From Adiantum capillus-veneris (Eukaryota > Streptophyta > Polypodiopsida > Polypodiales > Pteridaceae), in contig CM043948.1 of the NCBI GenBank assembly GCA_014529385.2, positions 23,676,451 through 23,740,450 of the forward strand: a DNA stretch of 64,000 bases, given 5' to 3'. Of this stretch, positions 25,116 to 36,229 are shown in pieces; the first letter of the stretch is position 1; each line of letters opens with the position of its first letter. The notes beneath the pieces were generated by a model. The model did not search any database, was not told the origin of the DNA, and saw only the letters and a program-made list of their open reading frames with translations. The translations under genes and the position numbers were made by a program.

Positions 25116-27373
25116 TCCCTATTTGGAGACATCAATTATTAAGGAGCCAAAAGATATATCCATATAGATCATCTTCTCTAATGACGACAGGTGTAGACAT
25201 TTTAGATTGTTTTACCCAACCTGTATTCTTTTTTGTTGGGATACATGTATATCCAACTGTCTCTCTGTGGGAGAAACCTATATTTATAAGATTAGATAAG
25301 GTATTAAAAAGACCAATATATCATGTTAGAGGAATATTCTCATAACATTGTGTTATGTCTGCCGTAAACATAGAGTAAATGTTTTTTGGGAGGTTGATAG
25401 ACACCTCTACTGCATTCTGTACAATCCAAAAAGGGCAGCAGCCTAATTTTCCAAATTGTCTTAGATCATTACGCTTGATGGTGCAAATTGCTTCAATTTC
25501 TAGTAGATTAAAGTTTAAGCAAAAGGTGATGTCATTAGTAATACAGGAAAACATGCTACTAGATGCATCACAAATCCATCTAAATTCATGTTTATGATTT
25601 TTATAAGTTGGGAAGAGTACAGGTATTTTCAGAGAGTTAGGACAATAGCCAAGTTCTGATAATTCATCATTTAGAAGTGTAGAAGCTCTAAGAGGAGAGG
25701 TATCAAGTTTAAAAAAATCAACACCACCGGGTCTGGAAAAGGCAGAATCAAAATTGAGTTTTTTACAGATAAAGGAAGCAATGTTAGACTCTTTATCTAG
25801 GCCTATAATGAACCAACTCTCCTTAATATTAGAGATGGAAGTCTTAATATTGGGAGTTATCCAGGTAGTCTCAATACTTAGACACTCATGCGGCATCAGA
25901 CTGATCTTTTTCAAAAACTTTTCTTTAAGTGCAGAGGTAAGTAGAAAGTGAACATCAATCTCTAGTTGTAGTTCTAAGGCCAAGTCGGCCAGGCATTCAA
26001 GTAGAGCCATGAAGGCAAGATGAGGATTTAGTGGAAAAGGAGGAATATGATTCAAGCCTGTACTTAAGAGGCTCCTCACAATTGTATCAAATATGATTTC
26101 TAAGTTAGAAGTACAAACATGTAAGCCTAAGTTATTAAAAGGCTTACAAAACTTAGGATATGCCCAACCATACCTTTGATTCCTTTATAACCTCCATAAG
26201 TGGTTAATAATGTGCCATAACCTTCAGAACCCATCTCTTGGAGGGTGTTGCACATAATAGATATGTAATGTATAAAGGTGATTTAAGCTAAGGCCACATC
26301 CCTAGCTTGTCCACCAAGCCACAAACAAAAGAGGGAAAGATGAAACTCTTCAGCTTTGTCAAGAAAGATACTTGGAATATTGTTGAGGGCGTACCAAATA
26401 GCATGGTCAAACCAAATGATGCTCAACTCACACGCAGCTTTTGGATCTAGAAATCTGCATGCACACTTAAGGTAAGGTTTGAACACATTCTAGACCATTT
26501 CAGTGTAGTAATCAGCATTATTTTTACTAAAGGTCATCACGCCCTTGGTTCTTGCATATAAACCTGTATTAGATCCGCACTTTTTGTCGTCAAGGAAATT
26601 CATATTGAAAGGAGCTTTAATACCTCCTTTATCCAGGAGCTGTATCTCTTTAAGAAACTTATGCTTGCATTCTTCAATAGTGGTAGGTACCAGGTTGGCA
26701 AGGAAGACCCAAGTTTCCATAGAAATGGGAGCAAGAAACAATTTATTCGAAAACAACCAAAGTTTTTACTCTACACCCAAGGATTCTATTTCAATCTGTC
26801 GTGATGGAAAAAAAGGAAAAGCCCTAGAGACTTTCAGCACCATATCTAAAAGGGAAGCCTCACTGAGTGAACAAAGGTCCTTTTAAAATTCTTTTATAGC
26901 TTCCAACGCTACAGCATCTCTACAAAAGAGGCTATTAGGAGGAGGGACTATTGGAGTAGAGAGAGCAGTAACAAAGTTAGGACTTAGTCCGCAAAATTTT
27001 CTTAGAAGATTGGATAATTCAGAGCCTTTAGAAGAGAAGGAAGCTAAATCCTGATTATGGGCTTTGGAAAGACTAGCCAAATTAGAAGTAAATTCCAGCA
27101 GATCAGGTTGATGCCCTCAGATTTATTCTTAACGAGGAGAACCAAAACTTTTACCCATTGGTCAAAGGAAATAAGTTGGACAAGTGACAGACTAGTATCT
27201 TTTGAGGCATCAAAAATTAATTTTGAAGCTTCGGTATCTTGGATACATTTCAGCACAACTAGAGAAGCAGAGGAGAGGGGTTCCATCAGAAGAGTAAGAC
27301 CTTGGGAAAGGGAGATAATCTGCAAAGATTTCAATAACAAAAGATAGATTAACACATCTTGGACGAGCAACAT
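25116..27373 (-). pseudogene. PLE2: Penelope-like element with partial reverse transcriptase
   Basis: The upstream region (27373-26283) matches PLE1. The downstream frame (26079-25321, 252 codons) shows RT features. GLDKESNIASFICKKLN resembles the DK...vvCkk motif that precedes Penelope RTs. FPTYKNHKHEFRWICDASSS resembles their P..HK...R.I..sS block, and MFTADITQCYENIPL is the motif-A Asp with the YxNIP signature. After one in-frame TGA the reading continues to LYGYIFWLLNN (about 25142) and stops just before the expected GIPMG and catalytic-DD blocks. No GIY-YIG endonuclease is visible, but it would lie beyond the break. The combination fits a Penelope-like RT rather than an LTR, LINE or group II RT. 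Confidence 0.65.
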
Positions 27374-27744
27374 AGACCTATAGAGTTTATACAGAATGTA
27401 ACTTCTATTTGAGTTTTATAGCCCTATGAAGATAGGGCCTAATCCTAAGTGAGATATTAGGAAAGACACTTTCTAATTCTCTAGCAAGTCGTCATTTCTC
27501 TGAAATCAGAGATCTTTTTACTAGGTTAGAGCAGACCTTCATTCTTGCTGTGAGTTTTCGAGTATCCTGGTGGAGATATATTTAGAAAATAGTGAAATGA
27601 TAAGGAAAAAAGGGCGTTAGAAAGAGAGTACAAGAACATTTAGTATAATATCGTAGTGCTAGCAACCTTTCACCAGTCAGGCCAAAGGGCACCACTGAGA
27701 CTGTGTGATAGCACCCCTCCCTATTCATGTATAATAAAGTATAT
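27374..27744. other. Gene-free stretch left of the LTR-like block
   Basis: No product recognised; likely 5' flank of PLE2. Confidence 0.3.
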
Positions 27745-28267
27745 TGTAATAGGTGCTAAGAACTAGAACTAAGGTCTGAGAGAGAAAGACAAGTCAATCT
27801 CTCTTTTGTGTTTATTGTGTGTGTAGCAGTTATAAATAGATACATACACGCAAACAAACACTACATTAGGAAGAGAATGAGGTCTATGAGGGCCTCTTTA
27901 TTTGGTAGTTTAAGGAAGTCAAACCTTTAGTATTAAGAAGGTAATCAAAGGACAATTTTTGAATTCAAACAGGCAAAACGACTAGTTTATTTGAATTCAA
28001 AGTTTCCCCCCAAAATAGAATTTAAAATCTAGCAGGTAAAACCATATTATGTAGCATATCTATGGAAAGAGCTTGACGCGTAGATTGCAGATCTATGACC
28101 TCTGCTCAAATCGTAGATCATATGTGGAAGTTATGGAAGGCCAAAAATATAAAATTTTCCACCTCTTTTTTGGGGGGAAAAGTGCATCCTTTGACCACTC
28201 TTACACATCGCTTACACACCCACCATTCTTACATCAGGTGGACACCCATTCAGCTAGTGTGCCAACA
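27745..28267 (-). repeat. LTR-like block at the 3' side of element D
   Basis: In minus orientation it starts TGTTGGCACAC directly after a purine tract and ends CACCTATTACA. It contains a TATTTATAAC box and AATAAA-like sequence. It does not resemble the 285-bp LTR of D (31482-31766), so D's two ends seem to come from different elements. Confidence 0.5.
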
Positions 28268-28280
28268 TTCCCCCCTTCCT
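28268..28280 (-). other. Polypurine tract next to the LTR-like block
   Basis: The minus strand reads AGGAAGGGGGGAA immediately before TGTTGGCAC, a standard 3'-LTR junction. Element K has the similar AGGAAGGGGGGCA. Confidence 0.7.
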
Positions 28281-28398
28281 AGCTTGTGTCCTCCATTGAA
28301 ACGACCATGTGCAATCTTGTTGTTATTAGGGTCGTCTTCAACTATGTCTTAAAGCTTGGTCTTTAGCATTGAATTTGCTTTGTAGCTCCCTCCTTCCT

Positions 28399-29370
28399 TC
28401 AGTAAGTCATATCTGCTAGTTGTTGTTGATACATGAGTTGGACTTCTATTGTCAAGGAAAATTTGCATTTTGTTTTGCCTTCTTTTTTTGTTGCCACTAT
28501 TGGCCATGAAGATGTATTTTGATGTGCCTGTCTTTGTAGACTTTTAATCCTTCTTTTAGCACAGAAATTGTCAAACTCCTTGGAGACATACTCTCCACCG
28601 TTGTCAGTCCGCAACCTCTTGAGTTTCTTGCCAAATTGATTCTCAACGAGTGCTAAAAAAATTTGGAACACAGGAAGAACTTGATCCTTATGTTTCAAAG
28701 GATATGCCCACACCTTTCGAGTAGAGTCATCTATTAATGTCACAAAATAGTTGGGCCCCTCTAGAGATATGGTTGACATAGGACCACAAACATCACTATG
28801 TACTAAATCTAGAGGTTCGGCTCGCTTTTGACCCAATGGTAAGTGCATGGACCTAGTTTGTTTGCCATAGATACAGTGCTCACAAACAAGAAAGTCAACA
28901 TAAGACAAGACGGGTAAGTAGCCAAAACAAGTCAGAGTGCTCATTCCTTTTTGGCTAATATGACCTAGGCGGCAATGCCACAACTCAGTAGACGGAAGCT
29001 CGGCTATAGATATGTAATCATGACCAACATCTAACACATGCATGGAATACAAGGTACCATGCTTATGACCTCTGAGTACAACAAGATTACCTTTACGTAC
29101 TATCCATGAACCATTGCCAAAAGTGGTGTTGTAGCCCAAATCATCAAGCTGACCAACAGAAATCAAGCTTTTAGTCAACTTGAGCACATGTCTGACATTA
29201 CATAAAGTAAAGTGCGTGCCATTCCTTAGATGCAATTTGACGTTTTTGACACCCTCAATGTCTAGTTCATAAGCATCACCAAGTCTCACTTTGCCACAAG
29301 AGTGAGAATAAGTAGAGAACCACTCTCTATGTGGTGTCACATGGAAACTCGCACCAGAATCTACTATCCA
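28399..29370 (-). pseudogene. Protease tail, GAG-pre-integrase and integrase of element D (copia), truncated
   Basis: The minus-strand frame passes the aspartic protease site WIVDSGASFHVTP (Asp-Ser-Gly codons at 29360-29352). The GAG-pre-integrase zinc region follows (WHCRLGH, then CEHCIYGK), and the integrase core start with Asp in LVHSDVCGPM and the second Asp in LRTDNGGEY. After EFDNFCAK the expected catalytic Glu region is gone and the frame runs into unrelated 3'-end sequence, stopping at 28399. RT and RNase H are absent, which indicates an internal deletion. A TAA just upstream of the protease site separates this piece from gag. Confidence 0.8.
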
Positions 29371-30350
29371 ATTCTGTGCATATTGTGCATCTTATGTAAC
29401 AAGAGCCTCGACAGGTAGATCTGCTATGAACACCAATACGTCAGAGGTAAGTGGCATAACAACCGCTGGAAGAGTCTCTACAATAGGAGCATTTGAGGAC
29501 TCTAGCACATTGATCTCCTCTAACTTTGCTTTGTCCTTGTTTGAATCATCAGACTTAGAAGTTTCATCGGATTTTTTATCCTTCTTGCTTTGCTACCATT
29601 TCCTGCAATCCTTCTTCACATGCCTTTTTTATGGCAGTGATAGCACTTGACATTACTCATAGAACCCCAAGACTTACTGCGTGAGCTCCCATGTTCCTTG
29701 CTTTTGGCACGACTTTGAGTGCGACCCCTCTGTCTATCACTAGCAACATACGCATCACCATCCTTCTTGCCTTCGAGAGATTTCCTGTAAATCTCCTCGG
29801 TAAACAGACTCCCAAGGAGGTCATTGTACACGAGACCGGTACCAGGTGTTGAGTTGCTAATCGCATTACAGAACGTATCCCAAGACGAGGGTAAACTGCA
29901 TAGCAAGAAGATACATTTGATTTCCTCATCGAAGACCAAACCCTGAGTGCTCAATTGAGTGAAAATGATATTGAACTCATTAATGTGAGTAGAAATAGTG
30001 CCCTCTTCCTTCATACGAAGGTCAAACAGCTTCTTCATCAAGAAAACCTTATTAGTGGCACTTTTGTTATCATAACTAGAACACAACTTATCCCATACAT
30101 CTCTATCAGTTCTTTCTCCAACTATAGTAAACTACACAAATTCAGCCAAACGCAAACAGAGGGTAGATTTGGCCTTAGCATCAAGTTTCTCCCACTCAAC
30201 ATCTATATACTCGCCCTCTGGGCTCTCCATGATAGGATCCAGCTGGCCTTTTTGTATAAGAACATCTTGAATCTGCTCTTTCCAGATAGCAAAATTCGTC
30301 CCATCAAATTTCCGGATATTGTAAATATCCTTTTCACCACTAGATGACAT
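29371..30350 (-). pseudogene. copia gag of element D
   Basis: ATG 30350 opens MSSSGEKDIYNIRKFDGTNF, the same gag type as in C2. A TAG at 30134-30132 (EFV-stop-FTIVG) splits it in phase. The UBN2-like core includes KKLFDLRMKEEGTISTHINE. The zinc knuckle begins KCYHCHKKG and is then broken by an apparent one-base deletion near 29620. In the shifted phase the knuckle is completed (HVKKDC), and a charged linker with one TAG leads to the protease. Both stops and the TAA before the protease would be Gln codons after one transition. Confidence 0.78.
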
Positions 30351-31469
30351 GGCTGCAAGCTAAAGATAATATGGTGATAAACACTGGTAATTCTAGAAAA
30401 AATTCGGCAGAGTTTTCCCAGAAAAACTGATAGAATCTTAATCCAAAATTATCACAAGAGATCAGTAACTCATCAAAAGTAATGCCCTCAGAGCATAAGA
30501 CAGGCGCATCAACCACTAACTGTCCATAAAAAGTCAAAAGCTGACCCAAGACTACCAACACAGCGTCAAATGCACCTAGCCCTCTCTATACATGTCCTAT
30601 GGCGAGGGCACAAAAAAGGGGTACTCCAGCAACCTGTATCACCGAAAGGATCTCAACATTCGAGAATCCCTCAGCTCAAGAAAACCTCACGCTATCTACC
30701 CTCACAAAAGGTTATGCAGACAAGAAACTAGCCTAATCTCAAAAAGGGCCTCGAATCGAGTCTCAAAAACGACCGGGACTGCCAAAAACAAGCCAAATCG
30801 GCTCCACAAAAAGGTACATATGGTAGTTTCCGCAACTCAACGTACATCCACTGTCAACAATACTGCAACGTGCACTATACGCACTCAAACAGGCACCAAA
30901 CAAAATGTGCAAGCAGTAAACAAATCCTTGCGGGGAGTAAAACCGCTGTCAAAAGAGCTCAAGCACTCTCAAAAGTGCCAAAACAATGCATATGCGCATC
31001 AAATACTCCCACTAAAATCTGTGCTGATGCAAAACACTGCAACCTATAAGAAACCAAGATGTCCTGTATGTATGCAAGAACCTGTGAGGAGATGGATGCC
31101 TGAAAAACCTAAGACAATGTCGATGCCGAAAAGTGCTCCTAATCAGCCCATAAACATCGTCTCAATAGCACATAATAGCCATAAAACGGCTATATATCAT
31201 CCCAAAATATTCTCTGAATAACCTGCACCTGTGTCATGTACTTGTACCTGTATCTATAGCAAAAGTGGAGTTGAAAAATACAACTCTTGAATCATAGCTT
31301 GGATAAAGCTTTCGACTAGATGAACAGCTTTGAAAGGGGGATAAAACCGCAGGACACTTGATGGAAACACTCTCGGAATGTTGAATTTGCCGATGCCAAA
31401 ATCGAAAACCTGTTTGCACTTTTGAAAGTGCACACGCACGCGCACGCGAAAACGGCAAGCACAAACCCT
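30351..31469 (-). promoter_or_regulatory. Leader of element D with blocks shared with B and C2
   Basis: In minus orientation, 30708-30597 matches the ~105-base leader block of B and C2, and 30421-30396 matches the CTCTGCCGAATTTTTT block, here 46 bases before the gag ATG. Similarity to B extends upstream through a TTTGTGGAGCC...GGCAGTCCC...TTTTTGAGACT stretch (about 30830-30710). The 209-codon frame on the opposite strand is not considered a gene. Confidence 0.65.
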
Positions 31470-31481
31470 GCTCTAATACCA
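31470..31481 (-). other. Primer-binding site of element D, mutated
   Basis: The minus strand reads TGGTATTAGAGC, one C-to-T transition from the initiator-Met site. Confidence 0.75.
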
Positions 31482-31524
31482 GTTGAAGGTGCCGTGGGAA
31501 GCGTGTGCGAGTGCAAGTGTGAGA

Positions 31525-31620
<96 letters not shown>

Positions 31621-31766
31621 CTGCTTTGGGTGGAGCGTAGTACGGCAACGTTATCCTGTTGCAGCTCCTTATTCTATTATATTAAAGAATAAGTGTATAC
31701 ATGGTTAAGTTAGTAGATGGGCTAGTAGTAAGTGGGATGTCCGGCTAGTTGGCTTGAATCCCAACA
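31482..31766 (-). repeat. 5' LTR of element D
   Basis: In minus orientation it starts TGTTGGGATTCAAGCC and ends CACCTTCAAC directly at the PBS. It contains a GA tract on the plus strand at 31529-31616. Confidence 0.7.
31529..31616. repeat. (GA)n microsatellite in LTR of element D
   Basis: About 42 GA units on the plus strand (CT in element orientation). Confidence 0.95.
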
Positions 31767-32412
31767 TGCACCATGCACGCACACATCCGTGCACACATGC
31801 ACTCACACTTATTGCCCCATTAATCTCTCTACCGCACCTAGGAAGAGCATGAAACACACCATACGTCATCTAGAATTGCATGTGATATTTGCAATAGCAA
31901 GGCTCTTGCTTGTGCATGAAGTGTATGTACCAAGACTTGCATACCTCAATTGTGCTTTGACCAGTACTGATCTCAGGGCGTAAATTGTAGAATGCATGAA
32001 AGAGCTGAGTCTATATGATCTCAAGAATGCAAGCACCATGTTGTATATATTGCAGTCAACCCTACGTCAAACTGCCTTTTTGAATTTTGGCAAGGCGCAA
32101 TAGTTCTCCTTTTATAATTAACCTATGAGCTCTCTCATGCGTGGATCCACAATGCATGGGCAACAAGGAGCACCCCCACTACACGCCTAAAGATCCTCAC
32201 CATGCCTCCCAAATCAAGTCGTTGTCTCTTACAAAATCTAGCACACAAGGTGGGTCGATGAATAGATAACACACGAGAAGTGGCTTAAGAAATACGTGTC
32301 ATGAATGCACTTGGTGATGAATAGCAAGTGCATCCCTAGAGCTTCTGCCTAGATAAAGTGATGTAAGACTACATGACACTATCTACAATTACTAAAATGG
32401 CCTTCCAAGTCC
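31767..32412. other. Gene-free stretch right of element D
   Basis: No gene or clear repeat recognised; a short CACACATGCACTCACAC-type low-complexity run lies near 31780. Confidence 0.35.
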
Positions 32413-33057
32413 TCATAACATGAATCTTAGTAGTTGTGTGGGCCTCAATGACATAAGGCTGATGCAACAACTGCACAAGAAGCCAAAAAAATATGAAGCA
32501 AGATCAATGTCCTTGAAGTACTCTTCTAAAATTATGCATTCACAATATTTGGACCTACAAATGCTAAGTGTACAGATAATCAACAAAGGATAATTCTCAA
32601 AATCTAAGTTTGGCATGGGCCTCCATACCAACTCTAGAGGATGCTCCACTCGGATTTGAAGAAGGTCCCCAATCGATGAAATGAAGCGCCTTTGTTGCAT
32701 CAATGAAGTGTTGAAATGCTCTACAACTGGTGACATCATATGAATTTAGCCAAAAAGAACCATTGTGGGTGATGTGACCTCGTCAATTAGTCCCACATTG
32801 ACTAGTGGCATTGTGAATGTTGATCTCAATGGTACAAGGATTGAGGAAGGGGATGAAGGAGTATGGGTAGGCAAAAGAGGAAGAGATGAAATGCCACACT
32901 TGAAAAGTGATGATTGCATGGGAACAAACTCTAAAGCCTTGGTGGCATAGAGGGTAAGGGACTCCTTTGCTACATCTATACACAACCTTGCTCTTGAGAA
33001 TTGCTTGCACTCTTGAACTTTCCACATATTTTCTTCTGTAAGAGCAATCTCTTTCAT
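32413..33057 (-). pseudogene. Unrecognised ORF with one internal TAA
   Basis: Two adjacent minus-strand frames (33057-32746 and 32739-32413) are in the same phase and separated by a single TAA (LFG-stop-IHMM), giving a potential 214-codon frame. The N-terminal part (MKEIALTEENMWKVQECKQF) is charged and the middle is Pro/Ser-rich. The C-terminal part has a Cys-rich hydrophobic stretch (FFGFLCSCCISLM). I recognise no family. A 43-base duplication sits just upstream. It may be a transposon-derived or chance frame. Confidence 0.3.
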
Positions 33058-33063
33058 GCTTTT

Positions 33064-33150
33064 AACTTTGTGGACAGGATCCTTATGTTGTCTATTGTGC
33101 TTTGAACTTTGTGGACAGGATCCTTATGTTGCCTATCGTGCTTTCAAAAC
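33064..33150. repeat. Two-copy ~43-bp tandem repeat
   Basis: AACTTTGTGGACAGGATCCT...TATGTTGYCTATYGTGCTTT occurs twice in direct succession with two differences. Confidence 0.85.
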
Positions 33151-33289
33151 ATTCAGGACTTTGAACCCATGCTTAGTTTAGGAATGTTAGAATAGCTAGT
33201 GATTTAATCAATAAAGCATGAAGAGCTCCCAAGATCACACACACAAATGAAGTGAGCTTTTAAGAAAAGGGTTTATATGTATTTTCTTT

Positions 33290-33600
33290 TTAATATAATC
33301 TAATGAAAATAAAACATGATAAGATTACACCACCTATTCATTTTGAGAAAAAAATAAAAATAAATTGTTATCTATCTTAGTTATTTTTCAACATTAGCAT
33401 TTAAAGAAATTTATATTTAATTGAATTTTCAAATTGATACTCTTCTTATTATTCAATTAATTTTATAATATTTTAATGTTAGTTTATATTTATAAAATTT
33501 TGATAATCATTAAAAATACATATTTTGTTTAAATTAAGTGTTGAAAAATTTTGATCAAATTGTCTAATTTAAATTTATTTTTTTGAGTAATTTTTTAATT
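33290..33600. other. AT-rich stretch without genes
   Basis: Strongly AT-rich compared with its surroundings; no coding frame. It could be a matrix-attachment-like or replication-associated stretch, but nothing specific is visible. Confidence 0.4.
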
Positions 33601-34090
33601 TGGAAAAGATAACATGGCAAATAAGGTGGCCATGCATGGATGAGATGGTCATCCATGTGGTGAGGTGATGTGGATGGATGATGATATGGATTACATAGGT
33701 GACAAGATCAGGTGGCAAAGGGGATCCTCTCATTTATCATGTCGAATGATGTTGTGTCAGATTGGTGACATGGAATGATTAGGTGACAAAAAAGGGAGAT
33801 GATGAGTTGACAAGGTGGTGATGTGGCATGCAACATATCTTATGATGTGGAAAGTGATGTGGCATGCCATGCAAGCACCATCTACTAAGTGGCACATGAG
33901 TTGGTGGATGACATGCCATTTAGGGTGATGTGGCATGCAAAATGGCACTTGAGGCTGGTGGATGATGTGGCAAATATGGTGACATGGCATGCAAAGTGTC
34001 AAAGTAAAATATTTTATTGTGGTGATGTGGAAGGTGAGATGGGGTGATGACATTGACTTTTGGTGATGTATGTTGATCTCCTTGTATGAG
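33601..34090. repeat. Degenerate GATGTGGCATGC-type minisatellite
   Basis: Many copies of GTGATGTGGCATGC-like words at irregular spacing of about 20-60 bases, with GGTGGATGATGTGGC variants. ORFs in it have low-complexity His-rich products and no family match. Confidence 0.65.
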
Positions 34091-34449
34091 GTGGACTAAC
34101 CCCAACAATGAGGATCAAAAGAGTAGGACCAAACCATGGATGATGGACAAGCATCAAAATCCCTAAGTTTAGCACATTCCCAAATCAACGGAGGCACACC
34201 TCTCGTGAATTGAGCAAGTAAGAAAATTAACGTAGTATAAATATGACTTTCCCTTCCAAAAATTGACTCAAAATGTTTTCTATGAAGAGCTTGTAATAAG
34301 GGCCATAACATATATGAAAACCAAAATAAGTGGCAATGTATAATATTTATTTGGATTTTTTCTATCCAAACGATGTAAGAGATACAAAAGGGAGATTGTT
34401 TTCAAGAAGTCTTGGTGGAGGCAACTAATAATAGTGGGTGCGCCTAATC

Positions 34450-35123
34450 ATGCAATAATGTCTTTGTGTAGCTTGCTTGGCACAAAGCAATACCTCCATC
34501 ACACTACTTAAATTGCATGCCCAATTACTGATGCAAAAGCTCCAATTTTTTCCTCTTGAAGGAAGCATTCAATTTAGCCTTGAATTCAAGAATGTAAGTC
34601 TCATTCAGACCAGTAATCATTAAATCATCTACATACAAAATGATGATGAGATAGAAACCACCCTCACATTTGACATACAAAGTGCTTTCAGTTGGACTGC
34701 TACAAAAGCCTTGTTTAGCTAAATGAGTGGCAGCTTTCTCATGTCAAGCACGAGGAGGCTACTTCAACCCTTATAAATACTTTTTTGCATTTGCACACTT
34801 TCTTTTCTTGTTCTTTCTTGACAAAGCCCCGAGGCTGCATTGCATATACTTTGTGAAATATATCACCATTCAAGAGATCATTAACGATGTAAATTTTATC
34901 CAAAATAGGTTTCCAATGCACATAGAAACCAAATAGTAGTCATACGAAAAGTGGGAGCAAGAGTCTCTTCATAGTCAATGTCTTTCTGCTTTCCATAACC
35001 TTTTGCAACAAATCTCGCCTTGTAGTTATCAATCTCACCATATGGCTTATGTATTAAATCGTAAACCCACTTTGTACCAATGGACTTTTTGCCATGAGGC
35101 AAATCATAAAGTCCATGTTTCAT
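34450..35123 (-). pseudogene. RT remnant of copia copy E'
   Basis: The minus-strand sequence has the copia RT opening GLYDLPHGKKSIGTKWVYD (35123-34896), FVAKGYGKQKDIDYEETLAP, and further down the catalytic LYVDDLMIT near 34655-34620, in other phases. It aligns by eye with element E (56330-55660). RNase H is absent on this side. Multiple frameshifts make it non-functional. Confidence 0.75.
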
Positions 35124-35704
35124 TTTCTATAAGTGCATCATATTCTATTTGCATTGCACCCATCCAATTTTTTGAATTATGTGCTTTATTAAGAAAAAAT
35201 GGGTTCCTCTTAATCACCTAAACTAAAAATAGCCAAAGCATAACAATTTGATTTATATGATGCATGGCAAGAACCTAAACAAGTACAACTAGACATAAGT
35301 GCATCCAGTTTACTATCGTGCAAAATAAGCACCATCCATTTAGGCTAATCCACATCAATTATATCATGTACATCTAAATTAGTAATAGGCTAAACCATGA
35401 CATTTTGGGAAATTCCCATAGGTTATTAATTAGCCTCACTAGAGCTTGCATGCATTTTTTCACCACTAATAAGAGGCAACAAAGTGTCATAAATTTCATG
35501 TGAGCTTACATTATCGTTTGTAGTACATGCTAACAAGGGTTGTACAAAATCCTCCACAATATGACATCTTCTGAAACCAAGATACACTTTTTTTGTGGAT
35601 ATTACAACATGTAACCCTTGCCTTCAAGATTGTAACCAACAAAAATGCACAACCTTATAATCCAATTTTCTATGTTGCTTCTGTGATACCAAAGCATTTA
35701 TAGG
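35124..35704 (-). pseudogene. Integrase C-terminal / RT linker remnant of E'
   Basis: No long frame remains, but nucleotide similarity to element E around 56340-56950 is visible, e.g. the plus-strand phrase ATTTTTTGAATTATGTGCTT and the ACATCTAAATTAGTAATAGGCT region. It joins the RT remnant to a foreign insert. Confidence 0.5.
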
Positions 35705-35726
35705 CTAAAGGATTGATGGCAATCGA

Positions 35727-36170
35727 TTGCAGACATGTATATCCTATGCATTGCCAAATGCTACCTTTTACCTTGTAGGGGAAGCCACCAAATGCCCATA
35801 CGCCACTCGACATGGGTGGCCAAGATTCTATAAGGACTCATCCTCAGGGGGAGTGAAGCGAAAACTTCCTCCTCGAGTGCATGTTGGGACCATCATAGAT
35901 CTAGTCAAAACAACTAAAAGGCTCACAACTATCTACAAGGAGTCAGAGGTCCTTCATGCAAGGTTATTTGAGGAGGCCGAGCGTTAAAGAGATGCATAGG
36001 AGGAGGCTCGAGATCTCTAAACATTGGACATCGAGCATGGTAGGCTTCAAACAATGCGTGAGGGCACTGGTGCAGTTTTCTCCTCTTTGGGGGAGATTGC
36101 AAAGTGCATTGCATTAATTCAAACACTGTAGGACCCTCACATGGACTAGGTTGTCATCGATGTCATGTAA
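35727..36170 (+). pseudogene. Foreign coding fragment inside E', unrecognised
   Basis: The plus-strand frame from 35727 reads plausible protein (e.g. GVKRKLPPRVHVGTIIDLVK, then a Glu/Arg-rich stretch) through stops at 35985 TAA, 35997 TAG, 36018 TAA, 36129 TAG and 36147 TAG, to 36168 TAA. The stretches between stops stay coding-like (TLDIEHGRLQTMREGTGAVF). Every internal stop is TAA or TAG, as expected from Gln codons. It occupies the place where E carries most of its integrase core (about 56950-57375). I cannot name the family. Confidence 0.45.
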
Positions 36171-36229
36171 TGTCTTTGTCATGGTGCATTTTCCTCACCT
36201 ACTACTTCTAGTTGTTAGTAGTCTCATCT

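Noticed and set aside
30592-31221. 209-codon plus-strand frame
   Set aside because: It is antisense to the leader of element D, has no family signature, and its left part is the conserved leader block shared with B and C2 in the other orientation.
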